From Pirellula staleyi DSM 6068 (GTDB taxonomy: Bacteria > Planctomycetota > Planctomycetia > Pirellulales > Pirellulaceae): a DNA stretch of 64,000 bases. The stretch lies in the NCBI RefSeq assembly GCF_000025185.1, contig NC_013720.1, positions 434,001 to 498,000 of the forward strand. Reading direction: 5' to 3'. The position numbers and the translations under genes were made by a program. The notes beneath the pieces were generated by a model. The model searched no databases. It was not told the origin of the DNA and saw nothing but the letters and a program-made list of their open reading frames with translations. Within the stretch, counting starts at the first letter, position 1. Each line of letters opens with the position of its first letter. Shown piece after piece: positions 35,344 through 43,756 of this stretch.

Positions 35344-36966
35344 ATGACGAAACAACGAAAACTGGTCGTGGTGGGGATCTTTGGGACGCGGCTGGACGCC
35401 GGGCATGCCAAATCGCGCTGGAACCGCTGGCGCCCCACTGTCTCGGTTTGCCAGCACGAAGATTTGCTCGTCGATAGGCTAGAACTAATTCATCAGCCGG
35501 GCGAAGAAGCTGTCGCCGACACACTGGTTCGGGACATCGCCAGTGTCTCGCCGGAAACGGAAGTCCGTCTCCATCCACTGAAGTTTAACGACGCTTGGGA
35601 TTTCGAAGAGGTCTTTGCCGCCCTCCATCACTGGTCGCGCGGGATGAACTTCCGCCCCGATACGGAAGACTATTTGATCCACATCACCACCGGGTCGCAT
35701 GTCCAGCAAATCTGCCTATTCCTCCTCGCCGAATCGCGGCACATCCCTGGACAACTCCTGCAGTCCTCCCCGCCGCTGCGAGCCGCTGAAGCGACCGGCG
35801 CCTATCGCATCATCGATCTCGATCTCTCGAAGTACGATGCCCTTGCGACCCGCTTTGCCGAAGAACAGCAGGAAGGACTCTCGTTCCTGAAATCGGGAAT
35901 CGAGACCCGCAGCCGCACGTTCAACACCCTCATCGAGCGGATCGAGCGAGTCGCTATTGCCAGCAGCGCGCCACTCTTGATCACCGGTCCCACCGGCGCG
36001 GGCAAATCGCAGCTGGCAGCGCGGATCTTCGAACTCAAGCGACGTCGTGGCCAAGTGCGCGGCAGTTTCGTCGAAGTGAACTGTGCCACTTTGCGCGGCG
36101 ATCAAGCCATGTCATCGCTCTTTGGACATGCCAAAGGGGCATTCACTGGCGCGACGACCCCGCGTGCTGGATTGCTTATGGCCGCTGATCAAGGGATCTT
36201 ATTCCTCGATGAAATCGGCGAGCTTGGGCGCGACGAGCAAGCGACGCTGCTGCGCGCGATCGAAGAAAAACGCTTTCTCCCAGTCGGCTGCGATCGAGAA
36301 ACAGCGAGCGACTTTCAGCTGATTGCAGGAACCAATCGCGATCTTGCAGCGGATGTCCACGCGGGACGCTTTCGCGAAGATTTGCTCGCGCGCATCAACC
36401 TATGGACCTTCCGACTGCCAGCCCTCGCCGAGCGCCGCGAGGATATCGAACCCAACATTCAGTATGAACTCGACCGCTACGCCGCACGGACCGGACAGCA
36501 GGTGACGATCAATAAAGAAGCGCGACAAAAGTTCCTGCAGTTTGCGCAGTCTCCGGCTGCAACATGGTCGGCCAATTTTCGCGACCTCAATGCGGCGATC
36601 ACACGCATGGCGACACTTGCCCCCAGTGGCCGGATCACCACCGACGAAGTGCACGACGAAATCGCTCGCCTCGAAAGTGCCTGGCAATTTTCGGGGAGTG
36701 ATTCAGGCAAGTCATCGCGCGACGATCTGTCGCTGCTCGTCGAACTCCTCGGCGACGAGAAAGTCGCAACGATCGATCTGTTCGATCGCGCGCAGCTCGC
36801 TGCTGTCGTGCGAATCTGCCGCGAAAGCGCGTCACTATCCGATGCTGGCCGGAAACTGTTTGCTATCTCACGGCTAGCCAAATCGCAGCCCAACGATGCC
36901 GATCGACTCCGCAAATTCCTAGCCCGTTTTGAGCTTAGCTGGACCGATTTCGCTGCGTCGCGGTAA
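35344..36966 (+). CDS. rtcR: sigma-54-dependent regulator of RNA repair, RtcR
   Basis: A 540-residue activator. The N-terminal RtcR domain (about 1-185), related to CARF domains, has the opening VVVGIFGTRLD and DYLIHITTGSHVQQICLFLL; in this family it senses an RNA-derived ligand and restrains the ATPase. The AAA+ domain (about 190-420) has Walker A GPTGAGKS (215-222), the sigma-54 contact loop GAFTGA (265-270) and Walker B FLDEIGEL (287-294). A C-terminal helical DNA-binding region ends the protein. ATG 35344 sits 8 bases after a TATAAT box; a TTG at 35338 is in frame. Divergent from the rsr-rtcBA operon it should activate, and convergent with the vWA gene. Confidence 0.96.
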   Translation: MTKQRKLVVVGIFGTRLDAGHAKSRWNRWRPTVSVCQHEDLLVDRLELIHQPGEEAVADTLVRDIASVSPETEVRLHPLKFNDAWDFEEVFAALHHWSRGMNFRPDTEDYLIHITTGSHVQQICLFLLAESRHIPGQLLQSSPPLRAAEATGAYRIIDLDLSKYDALATRFAEEQQEGLSFLKSGIETRSRTFNTLIERIERVAIASSAPLLITGPTGAGKSQLAARIFELKRRRGQVRGSFVEVNCATLRGDQAMSSLFGHAKGAFTGATTPRAGLLMAADQGILFLDEIGELGRDEQATLLRAIEEKRFLPVGCDRETASDFQLIAGTNRDLAADVHAGRFREDLLARINLWTFRLPALAERREDIEPNIQYELDRYAARTGQQVTINKEARQKFLQFAQSPAATWSANFRDLNAAITRMATLAPSGRITTDEVHDEIARLESAWQFSGSDSGKSSRDDLSLLVELLGDEKVATIDLFDRAQLAAVVRICRESASLSDAGRKLFAISRLAKSQPNDADRLRKFLARFELSWTDFAASR

Positions 36967-37035
36967 ATGGCATTTCATGCTCGGAACAAGCGAGAGAACA
37001 TGAAATAGTCGCGAAGCATGGTAAGCGGCGCGCTA

Positions 37036-38226
37036 TTACTTTTCCTTGAGCGCGGCGCTGATGCGACTCGCAACTTGAATCAGATTATCTCCTCGCAAAG
37101 CACCCTCGAGCAGTTGCGGCAACAGCTGCGGGGTACAAGCAAAACATGGAATGCCAAGCGCGGTAAGTTTTTTCGCTACAGCTTCATCGTAGCAAGGCTT
37201 GCCACTGTCGCTGAGCGCCAAGAGCACCATCACGCGCACTCCCGCAGCGCGCAGGTCTCCGAGCCGCCGTATCAGCTGCGCCTGATTCCCCCCTTCGAAC
37301 AAATCGGTGATCAACAGAAAAATCGTCTTCGAAGGTTCCTCGATGAATTGCTCGCTGTAGCCCACCGCCTTGTTAATATCGGTACCACCCCCCAACTGAA
37401 TGCCAAACAGCATGTCGACTGGATCGCCTGCACATTGCTCGGTGAGATCAACCACTTCGGTGTCGAACGCCATCACATGCGTTCGGAGCGCGGGGAGACT
37501 GGCAAAAATCGATCCACAAATAGCACCGTAAACCACCGAGTCGGCCATCGAGCCACTTTGATCGAGGTTCACAATCACGGTCCATTTGTGCGACCGCTGT
37601 TGTCGCGAATGAAAGAAGACCCGCTCGGGAATAATCGTCTTCAGACCGACATGATAGTTTTTGAGATTGCGACGAATCGTCGACTTCCAATCGATCGCGG
37701 CAGAGCTTGGAATGGGAGAATGCTCGCGCCGATTCAGGACACCACGCACGACACTTCGAATCGGCTGTTCGAGGGCTAGTTTGATTTTATCGACGACACT
37801 TCTCACCACCTCACGCGCGGTCTCTTTAGTACGCTCCGGTATCTGCCCCTTCAGCGACATCAGGGTCCCGACAAGCTGCACGTTCGGCTGTGCGACCTTC
37901 AGCATCTCGGGCTCGAGAAGGAGCTGTTTTAGTGACTTACGCTCAATCGCATCTTGCTGAATCACGGAGACGACATCTTCCTGGAAATAGGTGCGGATAT
38001 CGCCGAGCCATTTAGCAACGCGTGGTGCCGACGCATTTCGCCCAGCAGATCGTGCCCCCGATAGTCCCGCATCGGTGTCGTCGTAGATTGCGCCGAGCGC
38101 TTCATCCATCTCGAGTTGCTCGCGCGAGAGACCACAGCCCCCTGCACGCATGCGGGAGAGATCTTTATCAGCTTCGGGGCCGAGAATCAGCCGCCACCGC
38201 GCGAGTTGCTCTTGAGTGATGCTCAT
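37036..38226 (-). CDS. vWA domain protein of a MoxR-type cluster
   Basis: A 396-residue cytoplasmic protein, last in a five-gene minus-strand cluster. Residues about 1-210 are helical and unassigned (WRLILGPEADKDLSRMR, then IRRNLKNYHVGLKTIIPERVFF). A von Willebrand A domain follows with an intact MIDAS: DQSGS (Asp 222, Ser 224, Ser 226), GGGTDIN and ITDLFEGG. This resembles CoxE/YehP-type partners of MoxR ATPases, where metal-dependent binding drives remodelling of a target. The ATG at 38226 avoids overlap with the preceding gene; a TTG at 38277 is in frame. It converges on rtcR with 69 bases between the stop codons. Confidence 0.9.
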   Translation of the reverse strand: MSITQEQLARWRLILGPEADKDLSRMRAGGCGLSREQLEMDEALGAIYDDTDAGLSGARSAGRNASAPRVAKWLGDIRTYFQEDVVSVIQQDAIERKSLKQLLLEPEMLKVAQPNVQLVGTLMSLKGQIPERTKETAREVVRSVVDKIKLALEQPIRSVVRGVLNRREHSPIPSSAAIDWKSTIRRNLKNYHVGLKTIIPERVFFHSRQQRSHKWTVIVNLDQSGSMADSVVYGAICGSIFASLPALRTHVMAFDTEVVDLTEQCAGDPVDMLFGIQLGGGTDINKAVGYSEQFIEEPSKTIFLLITDLFEGGNQAQLIRRLGDLRAAGVRVMVLLALSDSGKPCYDEAVAKKLTALGIPCFACTPQLLPQLLEGALRGDNLIQVASRISAALKEK

Positions 38227-38263
38227 GGGAGACACGTTTTCCTTCGAATTCTGCTGAAAATAC

Positions 38264-40657
38264 TCACAAATCGCCAAAGTCGAAATCGTTCAGCGACTCG
38301 AGTTTCTCTTCTTCCATCGGGGTCAAAGGCTGCTCGATCAGCTCACTCACAGCATCGGTCGAGAGCTGCCAGTAGTGACTTAGATTCTCGACAATCTGCC
38401 GTTTGTTCTGGGGAGTGAAGGTGCCGAACACGCGTCGCAGCGAAACGAGCGCGCGTTTGAACTCCTCGTCGTCGAGTGCGCTTATGTAGTCGGCAAGCCG
38501 CTCCCAGAGCGTTTGCCTGGCCAGCAGCGCGTAGCGATTGCGCATCGCCAGTCCTTCGAACCAGCCAGCGCCGAGTTCGGCACTCGCGCCGGGTGATAAA
38601 CGCCGCGATACTTCGCGCGATAGATCGGCGCTCGTCATCCGCTCACGCTCCAGCAATATCGCGGTGGCATAGCCCGACAAGAGCGCGTTTTGTGTATCAG
38701 AACGTGCCAGTCGCTCGAGTGAACTGAGCCAGAGTTCCCCTTCTACAAGGTCGGTGAGCTGCAAATAGACACGATGCTGTTCATCAATGGCCAGCAGCAC
38801 GCTGCGAGCCATCGTGGTGTCGCAGCTCGCAGCATCAAACAGAGCAATCGCTCCTTGCACAAAGAGTTCTTCGATGAGCGGCAGCAGCACTGAAGCATCG
38901 ACTTGGCGCATGTCGCCATACTGCACGACAAACGCAAGTTGCCAAGCTGCTGTCGCCAGCGCACAAAACTCGCTCGACTCGGCCGCGAGCTCCTGCAAGC
39001 GACGGCGGGCATGCTCCATCGCACTGAAGAGCCCACATTCGCAAGCGTGCCGCACGAGCAGCGCTGCTTCGTTGATCGACGAGCACTCCTCGAGCAACTG
39101 TTTGAACTTGGCTTGTGTCGCCAGTTCGATCGTTTCCCCTAGCAACACCGCTTCGACCAGCGCGATCTCTGCTTCAGGAGACCAGCGGAGCACCCATCGC
39201 TCGGTCGGTGAAACATCGCTCGAACGCGAATCGCGATGCGGATTGACAAACGTGATGCCGAGCATCACGAGCCGATGCAGAAACGACGATCGAGCGAGAT
39301 CGAGAAACGCTGCCTCCTCGGATTTCACCTGTCTGTTCTCGCGAAGATCGAGCGTCAGGTCCTGAGCAACCGTGGTGCGATAGCGCTCGAGCTTCAGCCG
39401 CTTGAGCTCGCGCTCGAAGTCACTTTGAATCGACGTACGGCTGGTGCCATCGGGCAAGCTGCCGATTCGGGTTCCGACATCGACCTGGGCAATAGCATGC
39501 TTGATCGACGCAAGTTCTCCATGCCCCAGGAGCGCGACAGCAGCATCGTGCAAATCGGCGAGCGTTGGTGCCAGGCCATCACGAAGGGCCGAGAGTGTTT
39601 TGGCGAGTCGCACGCCGTCGATCACTTCGGCGGTGCTGCGATGCGTACCGCCACTACGAAGCTGGCTAGCGATCGACGACAGATAGTCGGGGGCCAGTTT
39701 CTCGAGTGATTGTTGGAGGGTGCTGAGCGCCGTATTGCGGCGCGGGTACTTCCTGCGCGGCAGGGTATTCCAAAGGAGCTCGAAATAGGCCGGCGCGCGA
39801 TTGCCAGCGCCATAGCCCGACTGCGATGAAAGTTTGAAATAGGAGTAAGGCATGAGGGTCAGCAGCGTTTCGCGGCGCGGGAGCGAAGCGAGCTCACGAT
39901 CGGTCATCGGGGGAAAGCTGCTAGTGAGGACTGGCGCATGAAACGCGCCGACCACCGCGACAATCTTCTCGGGGGGAGTTCCCGAAGCAATCGCTGCTGC
40001 AATTTGCCGGCGCATGTACGCCTCGCGCACCAAGTTTTCAGCGCGCCACGCAGGGGCATCTTCCTCCAGATCGCGGAGCATCCCTCCGAGTTCCAGCGCA
40101 GACTGGCGAAACGAATCACTCGCTAGATTATGCTCGAAATGACGCTCCCAGTAACTCTCGTAGTCGCTCTCTCCCGCGATCGTCGCCACCTGCTGATAGA
40201 TCGTCGCGCGATCAACCTCCACAGCGCTAGGCTCCTGAGCAACAGCCGCAGGCTCTAGCTCCGTATCGACTCCGGCTGTAGTCTCGGCTTCGTCGCGTAG
40301 TTTTTTCTCGAGCAGCAGCGCCTGCTGATCCGCGAGTCCTAAAAAAATATCGCTCGGCAGGTCGATCAATTCGGCTCGGGCACCCTGTTCTTTCGCCCAC
40401 AAGAGCGCCTGGTATTCGGGGCTGTAAATCGCCAGGGGATAGACAATAGTGCGCACTGGCGGCGTGCTGGTGTACGCCAGGAGCGCAACCGGTGGCTCGA
40501 CGGCGGACATCGTGAGTTCGAGCGCGTAGGGGGTGGCGTCGCTCGGTCCTTCGATAAGAACCAGTTCGGGCTGATGCTCGTCGAGAAACTCGCGCAAATG
40601 CCAAGCCGCCATCGGCGAGAGATGCCGGACCCCAAAAACGTTGATCTCGCCGCTCAC
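38264..40657 (-). CDS. DUF5682 family protein
   Basis: A 797-residue protein I assign to DUF5682 by its opening (INVFGVRHLSPMAAWHLREFL, then PELVLIEGPSDATP) and by its neighbours. The N-terminal part reads like a TraB/Tiki or erythromycin-esterase-type fold, with His and Glu residues (GVRH, VLIEGP, VGAFHAPVL) that could form a metal or catalytic site; this fold remark is an inference. The long C-terminal part (about 350-797) is helical. The start is GTG at 40657 and overlaps the MoxR stop (GTGA), so translation is coupled to the ATPase. It corresponds in position and size to E. coli YehM in the yehLMPQ cluster. Confidence 0.82.
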   Translation of the reverse strand: MSGEINVFGVRHLSPMAAWHLREFLDEHQPELVLIEGPSDATPYALELTMSAVEPPVALLAYTSTPPVRTIVYPLAIYSPEYQALLWAKEQGARAELIDLPSDIFLGLADQQALLLEKKLRDEAETTAGVDTELEPAAVAQEPSAVEVDRATIYQQVATIAGESDYESYWERHFEHNLASDSFRQSALELGGMLRDLEEDAPAWRAENLVREAYMRRQIAAAIASGTPPEKIVAVVGAFHAPVLTSSFPPMTDRELASLPRRETLLTLMPYSYFKLSSQSGYGAGNRAPAYFELLWNTLPRRKYPRRNTALSTLQQSLEKLAPDYLSSIASQLRSGGTHRSTAEVIDGVRLAKTLSALRDGLAPTLADLHDAAVALLGHGELASIKHAIAQVDVGTRIGSLPDGTSRTSIQSDFERELKRLKLERYRTTVAQDLTLDLRENRQVKSEEAAFLDLARSSFLHRLVMLGITFVNPHRDSRSSDVSPTERWVLRWSPEAEIALVEAVLLGETIELATQAKFKQLLEECSSINEAALLVRHACECGLFSAMEHARRRLQELAAESSEFCALATAAWQLAFVVQYGDMRQVDASVLLPLIEELFVQGAIALFDAASCDTTMARSVLLAIDEQHRVYLQLTDLVEGELWLSSLERLARSDTQNALLSGYATAILLERERMTSADLSREVSRRLSPGASAELGAGWFEGLAMRNRYALLARQTLWERLADYISALDDEEFKRALVSLRRVFGTFTPQNKRQIVENLSHYWQLSTDAVSELIEQPLTPMEEEKLESLNDFDFGDL

Positions 40658-41793
40658 GAGTTATGCTCCGAGCAAGCGTGGTGCAGCTGTTGCCACTCGC
40701 TGTCGCGCTTCTTCATCACGTTCGTGAGGTACTCTTTCCAAACGGCAGCATCTTTCTCTTCGTCCTTGACGATCGCCCCTTGTAGTCCGGCAGCAAGATC
40801 ATCAGGCAAGACTTCGCCCGTTCCAAAATTGGCGGCGAGTGCCATGCTTCCGGCGAGCACTGAAATCGCTTCTGCCGTGCTGAGAACCCCACTGGGGGAC
40901 TTGAGCTTGCTCTTGCCATCGAGCGTTTGCCCCGTTCGAAGCTCGCGGAAAATCGTCACGACACGTTCGACCGCTTCATCGGTCGGAAGTTCGGCGCGCA
41001 GTTCGAGGCTCGTCGCAAGTTCTCGCACTCGTTTACGCACGATCTCCACTTCGGTCGCCAGGGAAGAGGGTGTCGGGAGGACGACAATGTTGAAGCGACG
41101 CTTGAGAGCGGCCGACATGTCGTTGACACCCCGATCGCGCGTGTTGGCGGTAGCGATGATCGAGAATCCTTTTTGCGCAGCCACATCGCGGGCGAGTTCA
41201 GGCACGGCGAGGCGTTTTTCCGAGAGGAGCGAGATCATCGCATCTTGCACTTCGGAAGCGCAGCGCGTGATTTCTTCGAAGCGAGCGAGTGAGCCCTCTT
41301 CCATCGCGCGATAGATCGGACTTTTGATGAGCGACTGCTCACTGGGTCCTTGCGCGATCAGCATCGCGTAGTTCCAGGTGTAGCGGATCTGCTCTTCGGT
41401 CGTACCAGCAGTCCCCTGCACCACTTTGGTGGAATCGCCGTTGATGGCGGCGGCCAGATGCTCCGAGAGCCAACTTTTGGCAGTTCCCGGCTCACCGATG
41501 AGCAGCAGAGCGCGATCGGTCACCAGCGTAGCAATCGCGATTTCCACGAGTCGTGGAAAGCCGATGTATTTAGGGGAAATCTCGCAGCTTCCTGCTTTTC
41601 CGCCACATAAATAAGTGTGCACCGCACGGGCCGACATTTTCCAGCCGGGTGGACGAGGGTGGGTATCGTGAGCGATGAGTGCTTCGATCTCTACGGCGTA
41701 AGGCACCTCCGCTGGCGCGCGAAGTTCGCTCGTTTTCAGTGGCGCAGCTGTGACCTCCGAAGTGGTAATCGAAGCCGTTTGTTTCTTAGCCAT
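40654..41793 (-). CDS. MoxR-family AAA+ ATPase
   Basis: A 379-residue AAA+ ATPase. The motifs are Walker A GEPGTAKS (100-107), the Walker B-like LARFEEITRC, sensor 1 ATANTRDRGVND, and the arginine-bearing AALKRRFN. The organisation and gene partners match the YehL subgroup of MoxR ATPases, which act as chaperone-like remodellers with vWA proteins. The first about 45 residues are a low-complexity extension. It overlaps the DUF5682 gene by 4 bases and follows the HEAT-like gene by 55 bases, so the genes form an operon. The substrate is unknown. Confidence 0.93.
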   Translation of the reverse strand: MAKKQTASITTSEVTAAPLKTSELRAPAEVPYAVEIEALIAHDTHPRPPGWKMSARAVHTYLCGGKAGSCEISPKYIGFPRLVEIAIATLVTDRALLLIGEPGTAKSWLSEHLAAAINGDSTKVVQGTAGTTEEQIRYTWNYAMLIAQGPSEQSLIKSPIYRAMEEGSLARFEEITRCASEVQDAMISLLSEKRLAVPELARDVAAQKGFSIIATANTRDRGVNDMSAALKRRFNIVVLPTPSSLATEVEIVRKRVRELATSLELRAELPTDEAVERVVTIFRELRTGQTLDGKSKLKSPSGVLSTAEAISVLAGSMALAANFGTGEVLPDDLAAGLQGAIVKDEEKDAAVWKEYLTNVMKKRDSEWQQLHHACSEHNS

Positions 41794-41848
41794 AGCATTT
41801 TCTAGCGAGACAAGTGAAGGGAGGAACGTTGTGCGATCGACGCGAGGT

Positions 41849-43684
41849 TTAGGCCTTGGTCGCTCGCCCCTTGAGGGCGTCGATCGCAGGAATTAGCTCC
41901 CCCAACCATTTATCAGGGAGTTCTTTAGCGATCGCCTCAAACTGTGGTGCCGACTCAGGTGGCAGGAGTGGAATCAGCCGGACGCAATCGGAAAAACCGT
42001 AGGAGCCATAGGATTGGTGCGCCGCTTTCATGAACTCAAGCAGCTTGAGCATCAGTTCGGTGGCGCGAGGATGCTCGGTATAAACGATCGACTGAGCCAG
42101 TTGTCGATAGTCCCACCAGTTTTTGGCAATGGCATGGATTTCGTCGATCTTCCGCGACAGATATTCCATCGCAGCGGAGTTGCCTGGGAGCGCGAGGTAG
42201 AGCACCAGCTCGGTGTTCTCCGACTTCATCGCTTCCTCGATCCAGCGGGGGTCGAAACGTCTGACCGTCGTAAACCATTCCTCACGCGTACTGTGATGGT
42301 TGTGCCCCTGACGAAACTGCAGCTTGATGCCGCTAGAGATCTTGCTGGCTCGATAATTGGCCTTACTTTCGCCTTTGGCGGGGCGCTTCTTTTCGTCGAG
42401 AACGACGGTTAAGTAGTGACTAAATTGGTGGAATAGCTCCGCCGGTGTCAGCAGCTGGAAGCCAGCGAGGAAGGCCTCCTCGAGCATGTCTCCTTGCAAC
42501 TCGGGGTGCAGCTCGAGTAGCGCACGCTGCAGTTTCTCCGAGCCTTGCCGCATCATCCTAGCGATATAGAGCGGGGGCTCTTGGGGGATGGGTGCGCGGA
42601 CAGACTTGAACTTATTGCGACTGGCGAAGATCGCGAGGATCACAGCATCTCCCTGCTCGCTTGGATGAGCGGCGAGAGATTCGAGCAATGCAAAGGCTCG
42701 AGGAGCAATCTTCTCCACCTCTTTGGGATCACTGGCTGCGATTAATTTCTCGAAAGCGGCCTGAGTCTCGTCGGCTAGCAGAGGGGCAAGAAGCGGGCTC
42801 TGAGATAGCTGAATGGTCCGGGCGGAAACGATCACGTCGTCCGACTTGACGACGCGCATCAGCTCGGCATCGGCCGCATCGCCACCGAGATCAACGAGTG
42901 CCGCAAGCGCAGCAGCACGGGTCTCTTTGTTGCGGGATTTGCAGAGTAGCGTTAGTCGCTCTCGATCTTCGCGGGAGCCTCCCAGGCACTCGATAGCAGC
43001 CAGTTTCACCGGGGGCGAACCATCGTCGAGCGACTTCATCACAAGGTCGCGCGCCGCTGTGGGATCGAGTCGATGGAGCACCTTCAGGCGTCGCGCATCG
43101 ACCATGTTTCCCTCGAAATTGAAACTGTTTCGTACGAGCGTGATCATCGAGGGTCCAATCGTGGGGAGAACCTTGTCGGCGATCAAGTCGGCAATCTCGG
43201 GATAGGGATCGCCCACCGCTCGAGCGAGCGCGAGTCGCAGCCGAATATCGCCGAGTAAGTTTCGCTCCAGCGCATCCTTGATCACTTCGATGCGGCCACC
43301 TCCGGTGGTAGTGAGGGCATCGAGGATCGGGACGAGCATCCGCGAGCTCAGCTGTCCAGGTGTACGTGGCGCCTCGAGCACCTCGAGCGGCGCCATGGTC
43401 TCGGTCGGCTTGATCGTCGGAGGCAAGGTATCGCACTGCGTGGCGCGGAGCGCGTGGACCAGGGTACTAAGCTCGTGCAGCGCCGGTGCCGACGACTTTT
43501 CGTCACTCTCGAGAAGCTTAGTAGCAGCAGCCGAAACCTTGGCAAACACCGGTGCCTTTTGGGCGAGCGATTCAATGGCAGGAAGCAGCCTCTGGAGACG
43601 AAAATCCCCCGGCGCGAGATTGCTGCCAGCGGTCGCCAAACGTCGCACTTCCCCGTAAAGTTGCTCGAGAACCGGAAGACTCAT
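41849..43684 (-). CDS. HEAT-like helical repeat protein of the MoxR cluster
   Basis: A 611-residue all-helical protein. Residues about 115-300 show HEAT-like repeats (LVPILDALTTTGGGRIEVIKDAL, RLRLALARAVGDPYPEIADLIADKV, PPVKLAAIECLGGSREDRERL, KETRAAALAALVDLGGDAADAEL). The rest (about 330-611) is helical with KNWWDYRQLAQSIVYTEHPRATELMLKLLEFM. No catalytic motif is seen; it is likely a scaffold. In related clusters this place is taken by DUF5691-type proteins, and it may be one, but I am not certain. The gene lies 72 bases after the SWIM gene and 55 before the MoxR gene. Confidence 0.8.
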   Translation of the reverse strand: MSLPVLEQLYGEVRRLATAGSNLAPGDFRLQRLLPAIESLAQKAPVFAKVSAAATKLLESDEKSSAPALHELSTLVHALRATQCDTLPPTIKPTETMAPLEVLEAPRTPGQLSSRMLVPILDALTTTGGGRIEVIKDALERNLLGDIRLRLALARAVGDPYPEIADLIADKVLPTIGPSMITLVRNSFNFEGNMVDARRLKVLHRLDPTAARDLVMKSLDDGSPPVKLAAIECLGGSREDRERLTLLCKSRNKETRAAALAALVDLGGDAADAELMRVVKSDDVIVSARTIQLSQSPLLAPLLADETQAAFEKLIAASDPKEVEKIAPRAFALLESLAAHPSEQGDAVILAIFASRNKFKSVRAPIPQEPPLYIARMMRQGSEKLQRALLELHPELQGDMLEEAFLAGFQLLTPAELFHQFSHYLTVVLDEKKRPAKGESKANYRASKISSGIKLQFRQGHNHHSTREEWFTTVRRFDPRWIEEAMKSENTELVLYLALPGNSAAMEYLSRKIDEIHAIAKNWWDYRQLAQSIVYTEHPRATELMLKLLEFMKAAHQSYGSYGFSDCVRLIPLLPPESAPQFEAIAKELPDKWLGELIPAIDALKGRATKA

Positions 43685-43756
43685 CGCGCGGCATCCATGA
43701 TCGAGAGTGTGAGTGGAGTGATCGCCATACCACCGAGGCGCGTGGTAGTAAGGAGG

